A stretch of DNA of 64,000 nucleotides from Actinosynnema sp042752395. GTDB taxonomy: Bacteria > Actinomycetota > Actinomycetes > Mycobacteriales > Pseudonocardiaceae. Below the pieces are notes generated by a model, which did not search any database, was not told the origin of the DNA, and saw only the letters and a program-made list of their open reading frames with translations. The DNA lies in contig NZ_JBHYXZ010000029.1 of NCBI RefSeq assembly GCF_042752395.1, positions 1 to 64,000 of the forward strand, read 5' to 3'. Within the stretch, counting starts at the first letter, position 1; every line of letters starts with the position of its first letter. The translations under genes and the position numbers were made by a program. Below are positions 34,331 through 44,038 of the stretch, piece by piece.

Positions 34331-34774
34331 TTAACGTGCGACTTGTTCCACGTAGGGAACCGCGCCGCCGGCGAGTCCCCCGGCGGCTGCCGCTTTCACG
34401 AGCGACGCGCGGTGGCGGGCCGGGTCGGGGTCGTCCAGTTCCAGTCCGGCCCCGACGAACAGCAGCACCGCATGGCGCGAGCGGGCCGCCCAGTCCCACA
34501 CGCCGGGGCGTTCCACGGCGGCGTGGTCGAGCAGCGGGGCGCGGTGCGGCCAGCGCAGGGTGAGCCCGTCGCCGCCCGCCTCGACCGTCCAACCTCGGGT
34601 AACGGGCAGCACGACGTCGTCGATGTCGTTGACGAGGCTCAGTCCCCTGGCGGCCAGGGCGGCGGGCAGGGGGACCGGGAGGCTGGCCCGGCAGTCCAGC
34701 AGCAGCACGGCGATGCGATTGTCGCCGTGGCCGCGCACGGCGGCGCGGACGTGGAGGCGTGCTTCGGCGCTCAT
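34331..34774 (-). CDS. Small unknown cytoplasmic protein
   Basis: 147 residues. The ATG at 34774 is preceded by AAAGG. The protein has strands such as RIAVLLLDCRASLPVPLPAAL and SRHAVLLFVGAGLELDDPDPARHRA and no signal or membrane helix. I do not recognise a family. The frame runs further upstream, but those codons are not actinobacterial in style. It is divergent from narG, with 261 bp between, so it may share the oxygen/nitrate-responsive promoter region. Confidence 0.65.
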   Translation of the reverse strand: MSAEARLHVRAAVRGHGDNRIAVLLLDCRASLPVPLPAALAARGLSLVNDIDDVVLPVTRGWTVEAGGDGLTLRWPHRAPLLDHAAVERPGVWDWAARSRHAVLLFVGAGLELDDPDPARHRASLVKAAAAGGLAGGAVPYVEQVAR

Positions 34775-34933
34775 GGTCGACCTTTCTGTCGGATTCGCGC
34801 CGCGTCTTCCAGCGTAGTGACCCCGGAGGTCTCGTTTCCTCCCCGGTTCGAGTGAATTCATGGTAAACGCGCAAAGGCTTCGTCCAGTTCCGGCAAATGC
34901 GCGTAAATGAGACGGTAAAGCGACCGTTACGTG

Positions 34934-34949
34934 TGTGACGCGCATCACA
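34934..34949. promoter_or_regulatory. CRP/FNR-family binding site upstream of narG
   Basis: TGTGA-N6-TCACA, a perfect match to the CRP-type consensus (N6 = CGCGCA), 87 bp before the narG ATG in an AT-rich stretch. A CRP/FNR-family protein likely links nar expression to carbon or oxygen status. I cannot fix the transcription start; TGTAAT at 34956-34961 is one possible -10. Confidence 0.65.
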
Positions 34950-35035
34950 TTAAGTTGTAATGGGTTCGACACGCGCAGTTACATGAATTTATTCGCGCCG
35001 ATCCGAACGGCACCTCCCGAGAAAGGAACGACCGT

Positions 35036-38000
35036 ATGCGCGCGGTATTCCACCGCGCCGGGGACGAGAGCCCCGCGCGTGGTCCCGCCGGCGGCGTGCT
35101 GCTGGCCACCAGCCGGTTCCTGACGCGGGCCCCCGTCTCCGACGACCTCCGGGCCGCCTTCCACCGCGGCGGCCGCGAGGGGGACGCGTTCTACCGGGAC
35201 CGGTGGAGCCACGACAAGGTCGTGCCGTCCACGCACGGCGTCAACTGCACCGGGTCGTGCCGGTGGCAGGTCTTCGTCAAGGACGGCATCATCACCTGGG
35301 AGACCCAGGACACCGACTACCCGTCCACCGGTCCCGACCGCCCCGAGTACGAGCCGCGCGGCTGCCCGCGCGGGGCCTCCTTCTCCTGGTACACCTACTC
35401 GCCGCTGCGGGTGCGCTACCCGTACGCGCGCGGCGTGCTCGTGGAGATGTACCGCGAGGCCCGCAGGCGGCACGACGACCCGGTGGCCGCCTGGGCGTCC
35501 GTCGTGGACGACCCGGTCAAGCGCCGCGCCTACCAGCGCGCCCGCGGCAAGGGCGGCCTGGTCCGCGTCTCGTGGGACGAGGCGGTGGAGATGGTCGCGG
35601 CCGCGCACGTGCACACGATCAAGGCCCACGGCCCCGACCGGATCGCGGGGTTCTCGCCCATCCCCGCCATGTCGATGGTCTCCCACGCGGTCGGTTCGCG
35701 GTTCATGGCGCTCATCGGCGCGCCGATGCTGTCGTTCTACGACTGGTACGCCGACCTGCCGCCCGCCTCGCCGCAGGTGTTCGGCGACCAGACCGACGTG
35801 CCGGAGTCCGCCGACTGGTGGGACGCGGCCTACCTGGTGCTGTGGGGCTCCAACGTGCCGGTGACCCGCACCCCGGACGCGCACTTCATGACCGAGGCCC
35901 GCTACCGCGGCCAGAAGGTCGTGGTGTGCTCCCCGGACTACTCCGACGCCACCAAGTTCGCCGACGAGTGGCTCGCCCCGCACCCCGGCACGGACGCGGC
36001 GCTGGCCGTCGCCATGGGGCACGTGGTGCTGCGCGACTGCTTCGTCGAACGGGAGGTGCCGTTCTTCGCCGACTACGTCCGGCGCTTCACCGACCTGCCG
36101 TTCCTGGTCACCGTGGAGGAGCGCGACGGCGGCCTGGTGCCGGGCAAGTTCCTCACCGCCGCCGACCTGGGCGACACCTCGCCGGGCGCGCGGTGGAAGA
36201 CCGTGGTGCTGGACGCCGACCGCGACGAGCCGGTCGTGCCCAACGGGTCGCTGGGCTTCCGGTGGGCCGACGAACCCGGCCGGTGGAACCTCGACCTGCA
36301 CGGCGTCACGCCCGCGCTGACCGTGCGAGGCGGACCGGACGGCGCGGTCGAGGTGCTGCTGCCCCGCTTCGACGCGCCCGACGGGCAGGCCGGCGCGATC
36401 ACCCGGGGCGTCCCCGTGCGGCGGGTCGCGGGCCGCCTCGTCACCACCGTGTTCGACCTGCTGCTCGCGCAGTACGGCGTGGGCCGCCCCGGCCTGCCCG
36501 GCGACTGGCCCACCGGGTACGACGACGCCGACGCCCCCGGCACCCCCGCGTGGGCGGAGCGGCTGACCGGCGTGCCCGCGGCCCGGACCACGCGCATCGC
36601 CCGCGAGTTCGCCGACACCGCGGTGCGCTCGAAGGGCCGCTGCATGATCGTCATGGGGGCGGGCACGAACCACTGGTTCCACTCCGACCTCGTCTACCGG
36701 TCGTTCCTCACCCTGCTGCTGCTCACCGGCTGCCAGGGTCGCAACGGCGGCGGCTGGGCGCACTACGTCGGCCAGGAGAAGGTGCGCCCGCTCACCGGCT
36801 GGGCCACCCTCGCGGGCGCGCTGGACTGGCACCGGCCGCCGCGCCAGATGATCGGCACCGGCTACTGGTACACCCACACCGACCAGTGGCGCTACGACCG
36901 GCTCACCGCCGACGGCCTGACCTGGCCGGGCGCGAAGGGCTCCCTCGCGGGCCGCACGGTCGCCGACTGTCTCTCGACCTCCGCCCGGCTGGGCTGGATG
37001 CCGTCCTACCCGACCTTCGACCGCAACCCGCTCGACCTCTGCGACGAGGCCGAGGCCGCCGGCCAGGACCCGGTCGCGCACGTGGTGGCACGCGTGCGCG
37101 CCGGCGAGGTCGGGTTCGCCTGCGAGGACCCCGACGCGCCGGCCAACTGGCCGCGCGTGCTGACCGTGTGGCGGGCGAACCTGCTCGGCTCGTCGGCCAA
37201 GGGCAACGAGTACTTCCTCAAGCACCTGCTCGGCGCGGACGGCAACCCCCGCGCCGAGCAGACCCCGCCCGACCAGCGGCCGCGCTCGGTGCGGTGGCGC
37301 GACGAGGCCCCCGAGGGCAAGCTCGACCTGCTGCTGGCGCTGGACTTCCGGATGACCAGCACCACCCTGTTCGCGGACGTGACGCTGCCCGCGGCCACCT
37401 GGTACGAGAAGCACGACCTGTCCAGCACGGACATGCACCCGTTCGTGCACTCGTTCAACGCCGCCGTGGACCCGCCCTGGCAGGCGCGCACGGACTTCGA
37501 CGCGTTCCACGCCATCGCCCGCCGGTTCAGCGAACTCGCCGCCACGCACCTGGGCACCCGCCGCGACCTGGTCGCCACCGCGATGCAGCACGACACGCCG
37601 GGCGAGACCGCGCAGCCCGGGGGAGTGGTGCACGACTGGCGCGACGGCGACGGCGACCCCGTGCCCGGCCGCACGTTCCCCGTGCTCACCGTGGTGGAAC
37701 GCGACTACACCGCGGTCGCGGCCAAGCTCGCCGCCCTGGGGCCGCTGGTGGACAAGCTCGGCGTCACCACCAAGGGGTGGACGGCCGAGGTCGGCCCGGA
37801 GGTGGCGTGGCTCGCCGAGTCCAACGGCGTCGTGGCCGGCGGACCGGCGGCGGGCAGGCCCGCGTTGGACACCGACCGCAAGGCCGCCGACGCCGTGCTC
37901 GCCCTGTCCGGCACCACCAACGGCCGCGTCGCCGACGAGGGCTTCTCGGCCCTGGAGGATCGCGTCGGCGTGCCGCTGCGCCCCCTGGTGGAGCACCACC

Positions 38001-38731
38001 GGGCGCACCGCGTCACCTTCGCCGACACCCGCTCCCGCCCCGCGTCGGTGGTCACCAGCCCCGAGTGGTCCGGCGACGAGTCCGGCGGCCGCCGCTACGC
38101 GCCGTTCACCATCAACGTCGAACGGCTCAAGCCCTGGCACACGCTCACCGGCCGCCAGCACTTCTTCCTCGACCACGACTGGGTCGCCGAGCTGGGCGAG
38201 CAACTGCCGGTGTACCGGCCGCCGCTGGACATGCACCGCCTGTTCGGCGAACCACGCATCGGCCCCCACGGCCCCGAGGTCACCGTCCGGTACCTCACCC
38301 CGCACTCGAAGTGGTCCATCCACTCCGAGTACCAGGACAACCCGATCATGCAGACGCTCTCCCGCGGCGGCCCGGCGTTCTGGGTCAGCCCCGCCGACGC
38401 CGAGGCCATCGGCGTGCGGGACAACGACTGGGTCGAGGCCGTCAACCGCAACGGCGTCGTCGTCGGTCGGGCGATCGTGTCGCACCGGATGCCCACCGGC
38501 ACCGTGTTCCTCTACCACGCGCAGGAGCGCACGGTGAACGTGCCCAAGAGCGAGACGACCGGCAAGCGCGGCGGCATCCACAACTCCCTGACCCGGCTCC
38601 AGATCAAGCCGACCCACCTGGTCGGCGGGTACGGGCAGCTCTCCTTCGCGCTCAACTACTACGGGCCGACCGGCAACCAGCGCGACGAGGTCACCGTGCT
38701 GCGCCGGCGCGCCCAGGAGGTGACGTACTGA
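35036..38731 (+). CDS. narG: Respiratory nitrate reductase alpha subunit
   Basis: 1231 residues. The N-terminal FS0 [4Fe-4S] ligands are His67, Cys71, Cys75 and Cys110. The molybdenum ligand is Asp235 in FYDWYADLPPASP, equivalent to E. coli Asp222. It reduces nitrate to nitrite at a bis-MGD molybdenum centre on the cytoplasmic face. There is no Tat-like leader, consistent with a membrane-bound cytoplasmic-facing enzyme. The ATG has SD AAAGGA at 35020-35025. Its stop overlaps narH (TGATG). The locus has no molybdenum-cofactor or NarK genes. Confidence 0.98.
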   Translation: MRAVFHRAGDESPARGPAGGVLLATSRFLTRAPVSDDLRAAFHRGGREGDAFYRDRWSHDKVVPSTHGVNCTGSCRWQVFVKDGIITWETQDTDYPSTGPDRPEYEPRGCPRGASFSWYTYSPLRVRYPYARGVLVEMYREARRRHDDPVAAWASVVDDPVKRRAYQRARGKGGLVRVSWDEAVEMVAAAHVHTIKAHGPDRIAGFSPIPAMSMVSHAVGSRFMALIGAPMLSFYDWYADLPPASPQVFGDQTDVPESADWWDAAYLVLWGSNVPVTRTPDAHFMTEARYRGQKVVVCSPDYSDATKFADEWLAPHPGTDAALAVAMGHVVLRDCFVEREVPFFADYVRRFTDLPFLVTVEERDGGLVPGKFLTAADLGDTSPGARWKTVVLDADRDEPVVPNGSLGFRWADEPGRWNLDLHGVTPALTVRGGPDGAVEVLLPRFDAPDGQAGAITRGVPVRRVAGRLVTTVFDLLLAQYGVGRPGLPGDWPTGYDDADAPGTPAWAERLTGVPAARTTRIAREFADTAVRSKGRCMIVMGAGTNHWFHSDLVYRSFLTLLLLTGCQGRNGGGWAHYVGQEKVRPLTGWATLAGALDWHRPPRQMIGTGYWYTHTDQWRYDRLTADGLTWPGAKGSLAGRTVADCLSTSARLGWMPSYPTFDRNPLDLCDEAEAAGQDPVAHVVARVRAGEVGFACEDPDAPANWPRVLTVWRANLLGSSAKGNEYFLKHLLGADGNPRAEQTPPDQRPRSVRWRDEAPEGKLDLLLALDFRMTSTTLFADVTLPAATWYEKHDLSSTDMHPFVHSFNAAVDPPWQARTDFDAFHAIARRFSELAATHLGTRRDLVATAMQHDTPGETAQPGGVVHDWRDGDGDPVPGRTFPVLTVVERDYTAVAAKLAALGPLVDKLGVTTKGWTAEVGPEVAWLAESNGVVAGGPAAGRPALDTDRKAADAVLALSGTTNGRVADEGFSALEDRVGVPLRPLVEHHRAHRVTFADTRSRPASVVTSPEWSGDESGGRRYAPFTINVERLKPWHTLTGRQHFFLDHDWVAELGEQLPVYRPPLDMHRLFGEPRIGPHGPEVTVRYLTPHSKWSIHSEYQDNPIMQTLSRGGPAFWVSPADAEAIGVRDNDWVEAVNRNGVVVGRAIVSHRMPTGTVFLYHAQERTVNVPKSETTGKRGGIHNSLTRLQIKPTHLVGGYGQLSFALNYYGPTGNQRDEVTVLRRRAQEVTY

Positions 38732-40275
38732 TGCGCGTCATGGCGCAGCTGGCCATGGTCATGAACCTGGACAAGTGCATCGGGTGCCACACCTGCTCGG
38801 TCACCTGCAAGCAGACGTGGACCAACCGCGAGGGCGTGGAGTACGCCTGGTTCAACAACGTCGAGACCAAGCCCGGCCAGGGCTACCCGCGCCGCCACGA
38901 GGACCAGGGCCGCTGGCGCGGCGGGTGGAAGCTGCGGCGCGGCAAGCTGGTGCCCGCCGCGGGCGGCCGGGTGCGCCGGCTGCTGTCGCTGTTCGCCAAC
39001 CCCGACCTGCCGCACCTGGACGACTACTACCAGCCCTGGACCTACGACTACCGCACCCTCACCGACGCGCCGCTGGGCGACGACACCCCGGTCGCCCGGC
39101 CGGTGTCCGCGATCACCGGCGCGCCGGCCGCCGTCACCTGGGGCCCCAACTGGGACGACAGCCTGGGCGGCGCGCCCGAGCTGGCCCCCGCCGACCCGGT
39201 GGTGCAGCGGCTGGGCCGCGAGATCCGCTTCGACTACGAGCAGTCGTTCATGTTCTACCTGCCGCGGATCTGCGAGCACTGCCTCAACCCCACCTGCGTG
39301 GCGTCCTGCCCGTCCGGCGCGATGTACAAGCGCTCCGAGGACGGCATCGTGCTCGTGGACCAGGACCGGTGCCGGGGCTGGCGGATGTGCGTGTCCGGCT
39401 GCCCGTACAAGAAGGTGTACTTCAACCACAAGACCGGCAAGGCCGAGAAGTGCACGTTCTGCTACCCGCGGCTGGAGGTCGGCCTGCCGACCGTGTGCGC
39501 GGAGACCTGCGTCGGCCGGCTGCGCTACATCGGCGTGCTGCTCTACGACGCCGACCGGGTCGGCGCCGCCGCGAGCACCCCCGACGAGAAACGGCTCTAC
39601 CAGGCGCAGCTCGACGTGTTCCTCGACCCGCACGACCCCGCCGTCGTGCGCGCCGCCGAGCAGTCGGGCATCGCCCACGAGTGGATCGCCGCGGCGCAGC
39701 GCTCCCCGGTGCACGAGCTGATCTGCCGCTACCGCGTCGCGTTGCCGCTGCACCCGGAGTACCGGACCATGCCGATGGTCTGGTACGTGCCGCCGCTGTC
39801 GCCGGTGGTCGACGCGCTCGCCGGCACCGGCTTCGACGGCGAGTCCGCGGACAACCTGTTCGGCGCGATCGACACCCTGCGCATCCCGCTCGACTACCTC
39901 GCCGAGCTGTTCACCGCGGGCGACCCCGAACCGGTGCGGATGGCGTTGCGCAGGCTCGCCGCCATGCGGGCGCACATGCGCTCGGTCAACCTCGGCGAGC
40001 CGACCGACCCGGCCGGGCCGCGCCGCGTCGGCATGGACGGCGACTCCGTCGAGTCGATGTACCGGCTGCTGGCCGTGGCCAAGTACGAGGACCGGTACGT
40101 GATCCCGACCGCCGCGGTCGGCCAGGCGCACGACCTGGAGGGCATCGCCACCACGTGCAGCCTGGACACCGACGGCGGCCCGGGCATGAGCGACCGGCGG
40201 ACCGACCTGTTCGTCTGGCGCGACGGCGAACGCCCCGCCGGCCTGTTCCCGACCCTGGACCGGGAGCGGCCGTGA
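38731..40275 (+). CDS. narH: Nitrate reductase beta subunit
   Basis: 514 residues with four Fe-S cluster motifs: Cys16, Cys19, Cys22 and Cys26 open the first, and CEHCLNPTCVASCPSG, CRGWRMCVSGCPYKK (the Trp in place of Cys marks the [3Fe-4S] cluster) and CTFCYPR follow. It wires electrons from NarI haem to NarG. ATG inside the narG stop; its own stop overlaps the narJ GTG (GTGA). Confidence 0.98.
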   Translation: MRVMAQLAMVMNLDKCIGCHTCSVTCKQTWTNREGVEYAWFNNVETKPGQGYPRRHEDQGRWRGGWKLRRGKLVPAAGGRVRRLLSLFANPDLPHLDDYYQPWTYDYRTLTDAPLGDDTPVARPVSAITGAPAAVTWGPNWDDSLGGAPELAPADPVVQRLGREIRFDYEQSFMFYLPRICEHCLNPTCVASCPSGAMYKRSEDGIVLVDQDRCRGWRMCVSGCPYKKVYFNHKTGKAEKCTFCYPRLEVGLPTVCAETCVGRLRYIGVLLYDADRVGAAASTPDEKRLYQAQLDVFLDPHDPAVVRAAEQSGIAHEWIAAAQRSPVHELICRYRVALPLHPEYRTMPMVWYVPPLSPVVDALAGTGFDGESADNLFGAIDTLRIPLDYLAELFTAGDPEPVRMALRRLAAMRAHMRSVNLGEPTDPAGPRRVGMDGDSVESMYRLLAVAKYEDRYVIPTAAVGQAHDLEGIATTCSLDTDGGPGMSDRRTDLFVWRDGERPAGLFPTLDRERP

Positions 40276-40865
40276 ACGACGCGACCAGGGTGCGGCACCA
40301 GGTGGCGTCGTACTGCCTGCACTACCCGGACGACGTGCTGCGCGAGCGGATGCCGCTGCTGCGGGCGTGCCTGGCCGAGACGCCCGACCCCGGCCTGGCC
40401 GTGCTGCTCGACCACCTCGACCGCACCCCGCCCGTCGAGGCCGCCCGCCACTACGTCGAGGTGTTCGACACCAACGCCGACCGCAGCCTGCACCTGACCT
40501 GGTACACCGACGGCGACACCCGCCGGCGCGGCGGCTCGCTGGCCGCGCTCAAGCAGGAGTACCGCCGCCACGGCTACCTGCCCGCCGACGGCGAGCTGCC
40601 CGACTACCTGCCCGTGCTGCTGGAGTTCGCCGCCCTCACCGGCGAGCTGCGGCCGCTGGCCGGGTACCGGCCGGCGCTGGAACTGCTGCACCGCAACCTG
40701 CGCGACCTCGGCACGCCCTACGCCGCCGCCGTGGCGGCCGTGCTGGCCACCGTGCCGGTCCGCGAGGACGCCCGTCCCGTCGCCGCCGATCCGCCGGTCG
40801 AACGGGTCGGGCTCGAACCCGTCCTGCTCGGCTACCCGACCCGACCACCGGAGTCGACCCGATGA
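40272..40865 (+). CDS. narJ: Nitrate reductase assembly chaperone
   Basis: 197 residues, GTG start overlapping narH. All-helical NarJ/TorD-type chaperone with the characteristic HYVEVFDTNADRSLHLTWYTDGDTRRRG and DYLPVLLEFAAL segments. It helps molybdenum cofactor insertion into NarG and is not part of the finished complex. Its stop overlaps the narI ATG (ATGA). Confidence 0.96.
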   Translation: MNDATRVRHQVASYCLHYPDDVLRERMPLLRACLAETPDPGLAVLLDHLDRTPPVEAARHYVEVFDTNADRSLHLTWYTDGDTRRRGGSLAALKQEYRRHGYLPADGELPDYLPVLLEFAALTGELRPLAGYRPALELLHRNLRDLGTPYAAAVAAVLATVPVREDARPVAADPPVERVGLEPVLLGYPTRPPESTR

Positions 40866-41584
40866 CCCTCGACCTGCTGCTGTGGGCGGTGCTGCCCTAC
40901 GTCACGATCACCGTGTTCGCGGGCGGCCTCGCGTGGCGCTACCGGCACGACCGGTTCGGCTGGACCACCCGCAGCTCCCAGCTCCACGAGTCCCGGCTGC
41001 TGCGGATCGCGAGCCCGCTGTTCCACTTCGGACTCCTGTTCGTGCTCGCGGGCCACGTCGGCGGCCTGCTCGTGCCCGCGTCGGTGACCCGGTGGCTCGG
41101 CGTGCACGACGAGCAGTACCACCTGGTGTCGCTCGTCGCGGGCGGCCTGGCCGGCGCGGCCGCCGTGCTCGGGCTCGGCGCCCTGCTGTACCGCCGGTGG
41201 CGCACACCGGCCGTGCGCGCGGCGACCGGCCGCGACGACCGGATCACCTTCCCGGTGCTGGCGGCGGTGCTGCTGCTGGGCATGGCCGCCACCGTGGTCA
41301 CCAACGGCATGGGCGGCGGCTACGACTACCGCGAGACCGTCTCGCCGTGGGTGCGCGGCGTCCTGCTGCTGCACCCCGACCCCGGCCTGATGCACGACGT
41401 GCCGCTGCCGTACCGACTGCACGCGCTCGCCGCGATGGCGTTGTTCGCGCTGTGGCCGTTCAGCCGGCTCGTGCACGCGCTCAGCGTGCCGCTGCACTAC
41501 CTGGTCCGCCCCTACATCGTCTACCGCAGCCGCGACGACCGCCTGGCCTCCCGCCCCGCGCCGCGCGGCTGGGGCGACCGGTGA
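40862..41584 (+). CDS. narI: Nitrate reductase gamma subunit (cytochrome b)
   Basis: 240 residues with five membrane helices. The haem-ligating histidines fall at His55, His65, His187 and His205, almost exactly as in E. coli NarI (56, 66, 187, 205). It oxidises menaquinol and passes electrons to NarH. Its stop overlaps the HPP-protein GTG. Confidence 0.97.
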   Translation: MTLDLLLWAVLPYVTITVFAGGLAWRYRHDRFGWTTRSSQLHESRLLRIASPLFHFGLLFVLAGHVGGLLVPASVTRWLGVHDEQYHLVSLVAGGLAGAAAVLGLGALLYRRWRTPAVRAATGRDDRITFPVLAAVLLLGMAATVVTNGMGGGYDYRETVSPWVRGVLLLHPDPGLMHDVPLPYRLHALAAMALFALWPFSRLVHALSVPLHYLVRPYIVYRSRDDRLASRPAPRGWGDR

Positions 41585-42111
41585 ACCGGGTCCTGCGGCC
41601 CGCCGCCGGAGCCCTGGTGTCCACCCTGGTGATGGCGGCCCTGGCCGTGCTCACCGGCCAACCCCTGCTGTTCCCGTCGCTCGGGCCCACCGCGTACCTG
41701 CTGTTCGCCACCCCGACCGCCCCGGCGGCCAGCCCGCGCAACACCGTGGTCGGCCACCTGATCGGCGTGCTGTCGGGCGCGGCGGGGCTGGCCGCGTTCG
41801 ACCTGTGGCACGCGCCGCCGATCCTCGACCACCTGACCTGGCCGCGCGCCGGAGCCGCCGCGCTCGCCCTGACCTGCACGTGCGGCGGCATGGCCTGGAC
41901 CCGCCTGCCGCACCCGCCGGCCGGGGCGACCACCCTGATCGTCGCCCTGGGCATGCTGCGCACACCGCTGCACCTGGCGGAGATCCTGCTCGGCGTCGTG
42001 CTCCTGCTCGCGGTGGCGGCCCTGGTCAACCGGCTGACCGGCGTGCCCTACCCGCTGTGGCGGCCACGCCCGCCGACCCCGGTCGGCCTCGACGCACCGG
42101 TCTCCCGCTGA
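41581..42111 (+). CDS. HPP-family membrane protein, putative nitrite transport partner
   Basis: 176 residues with four or five hydrophobic helices and the family motif HPPAGATTLIVALG near residue 120. GTG start overlapping narI by four bases, so it is the fifth gene of the nar operon. HPP proteins of cyanobacteria and plastids have been linked to nitrite uptake. In this position it may move nitrite, the toxic product of NarGHI, across the membrane. The direction of transport is inference. Confidence 0.85.
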   Translation: MNRVLRPAAGALVSTLVMAALAVLTGQPLLFPSLGPTAYLLFATPTAPAASPRNTVVGHLIGVLSGAAGLAAFDLWHAPPILDHLTWPRAGAAALALTCTCGGMAWTRLPHPPAGATTLIVALGMLRTPLHLAEILLGVVLLLAVAALVNRLTGVPYPLWRPRPPTPVGLDAPVSR

Positions 42112-42113
42112 CC

Positions 42114-42140
42114 CCGGCGCCCGCCTCGCGCGGGCGCCGG
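42114..42140. terminator. Bidirectional terminator between the nar operon and argS
   Basis: CCGGCGCCCGC (42114-42124) pairs perfectly with 42130-42140 around a 5-nt loop, 3 bp after the HPP gene stop and 5 bp before the end of the convergent argS gene. Confidence 0.8.
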
Positions 42141-42145
42141 TCGCC

Positions 42146-43918
42146 CTACATCCGCTCCGGCGCCGCGATCCCCAGCAGGCCCAGGCCGTGGCCGAGGGTG
42201 CGCGCGGTCAGCCGGCACAGCGCCACCCGGTTGCCGCGCACGGGCTCGTCGGCCTTGAGCACCGGGCACGACTCGTAGAACGCGGTGAACGCCCGCGCCA
42301 GGTCGTACAGGTAGCCGCAGAGCCGGTGCGGCTCCAGGGTGGCCGCGACCTCCGCGACGACCGCGCCGTACCCGTCCAGCGCCAGCGCCAACTCCCGTTC
42401 GGCCGGCTCCGGCGGCACGGTGCGGTCGACCGCCGCCCCGCCGTCGCCCGCGTTGCGCAGGATCGAGCTGATCCGGGCGTGCGCGTACTGCAGGTACACG
42501 CCGGTGTTGCCGGTGAACGACACCATCCGGTCGACGTCGAAGGAGTAGTCCTTCACCCGCGACGTCGACAGGTCGGCGTACTTGACCGCGGCGATGCCCG
42601 CCGACTCGGCGATCCGGTCCAGCTCGGCCGGGTCGAGGTCGGGGTTCTTCTCGGCCACGACCGCCCGCGCCCGCGCCACCGCGTCGTCGAGCAGGTCCAT
42701 CAGCCGCACCGTGCCGCCCGACCGCGTCTTGAACGGCGTCCCGTCCGGACCCAGGATCGTGCCGTAGGCGGCGTGCTCGGCCGTCACGCCGTCGGTCAGC
42801 CACCCGGCCCGCCGCGCCGCCTCGAAGACCAGCCGGAAGTGCAGCGCCTGGCGCGAGTCCGTGACGTAGATCAGCCGGTTCGCCTTCAGCTCCCGCAGCC
42901 GGTAGCGGATCGTGGCCAGGTCCGTGGTGTCGTAGCCGTAGCCGCCGTCCCTCTTGCGCACCATCAGGGTGACCGGCCGGCCCTCCGGACCGGTCACCTC
43001 CGCCGAGTAGAAGACGAGCGCCCCGTCGCTCTCCACCGCGAGCCCGGCCTCGACCAGCTCCTCGACCGTGTCGGCCAGCATCGGGTTGTAGAAGGACTCG
43101 CCCACCGAGTCCTCCGGCGTGAGCAGCACGCCCAACCGGTCGTAGATCGCGCCGAACGCCCGCTCCGACTCCGCCACGATGTCCCGCCACACCGCGACCG
43201 TGGCCGGGTCGCCCGCCTGGAGCGCCACGACGCGCGCCCGGGACCGGTCGGCGAAGTCCGGGTCGGCGTCGAACTCGGCGCGCGCCGCCCGGTACAGGCC
43301 GTCCAACGCCGACACCGCCGAGTCGCCCGCGCCCAGCTCGTCGTGGTGCCACGCCGCGTCCGGGTGCTCGTCCAGGTACTGGATCAGCATCCCGAACTGC
43401 GTGCCGAAGTCGCCCAGGTGGTTCTGCCGCAGCACGTCCCCGCCAAGGAACCCGGCCACCCGGGCGAGGCTGTCGCCGATGATCGTCGTGCGCAGGTGCC
43501 CGACGTGCATCTCCTTGGCGATGTTGGGCGCGGAGTAGTCCACCACCACCCGCCGCCCCAGCTCGGGCACGCCCACCCCGAGCCGCTCGTCCGCCAGCCG
43601 GGCGGCGACCTGGCCCCAGACCGCGTCACCGGTCACCGTGACGTTGAGGAACCCCGGCCCCGACGGCTCCACCGCCGCGAGCACCCCGTCACCCTCGACG
43701 TCGAGGGCCGCCACCACCCGGGCGGCCAGGTCGCCCGGCCGGGCGCCGACGCGCTTGGCCAGCGCCAGCGGCGCGTTGCACTGGAAGTCGGCGCGCTCGG
43801 ATCGTCGCACCACCGGGTCCGCGCCCGCCAGGTCCTCGCGGACCCGGCCGATCGCCTCCGACATCGTCGCGGCGATCCTCTCCAGCAGCGACGGCACCTC
43901 CCGGTGGTGGGCACTCAC
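42146..43918 (-). CDS. argS: Arginyl-tRNA synthetase
   Basis: 590 residues, class I synthetase with the HIGH-type motif HVGH (138-141, in APNIAKEMHVGHLR), an Arg-tRNA N-terminal domain (1-110) and a DALR anticodon-binding C-terminus ending in LYDLARAFTAFYESCPVL. GTG start with GGAGG ten bases upstream. That SD can pair with CCTCC in a small hairpin (43929-43944). It charges tRNA-Arg in the cytoplasm. Confidence 0.97.
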   Translation of the reverse strand: MSAHHREVPSLLERIAATMSEAIGRVREDLAGADPVVRRSERADFQCNAPLALAKRVGARPGDLAARVVAALDVEGDGVLAAVEPSGPGFLNVTVTGDAVWGQVAARLADERLGVGVPELGRRVVVDYSAPNIAKEMHVGHLRTTIIGDSLARVAGFLGGDVLRQNHLGDFGTQFGMLIQYLDEHPDAAWHHDELGAGDSAVSALDGLYRAARAEFDADPDFADRSRARVVALQAGDPATVAVWRDIVAESERAFGAIYDRLGVLLTPEDSVGESFYNPMLADTVEELVEAGLAVESDGALVFYSAEVTGPEGRPVTLMVRKRDGGYGYDTTDLATIRYRLRELKANRLIYVTDSRQALHFRLVFEAARRAGWLTDGVTAEHAAYGTILGPDGTPFKTRSGGTVRLMDLLDDAVARARAVVAEKNPDLDPAELDRIAESAGIAAVKYADLSTSRVKDYSFDVDRMVSFTGNTGVYLQYAHARISSILRNAGDGGAAVDRTVPPEPAERELALALDGYGAVVAEVAATLEPHRLCGYLYDLARAFTAFYESCPVLKADEPVRGNRVALCRLTARTLGHGLGLLGIAAPERM

Positions 43919-43928
43919 CTGAACACAT

Positions 43929-43944
43929 CCTCCTTCGTCGGAGG
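43929..43944 (-). promoter_or_regulatory. Shine-Dalgarno hairpin before argS
   Basis: On the minus strand CCTCC-GACGAA-GGAGG folds a 5-bp stem that hides the argS SD. It may modulate initiation, though a chance pairing is possible. Confidence 0.35.
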
Positions 43945-44038
43945 GCGATTGTCCCAGGCGCCGGCGGCCCCGGTCGTGCCGGGGCGACCGTCAAGATCGT
44001 CCCGGTGGCCCCACCCGTCGGCGCACCGGCGGACCCGG

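Noticed and set aside
43919..44038. tRNA or T-box leader near argS
   Set aside because: No cloverleaf or T-box sequence is visible; only a short SD hairpin.
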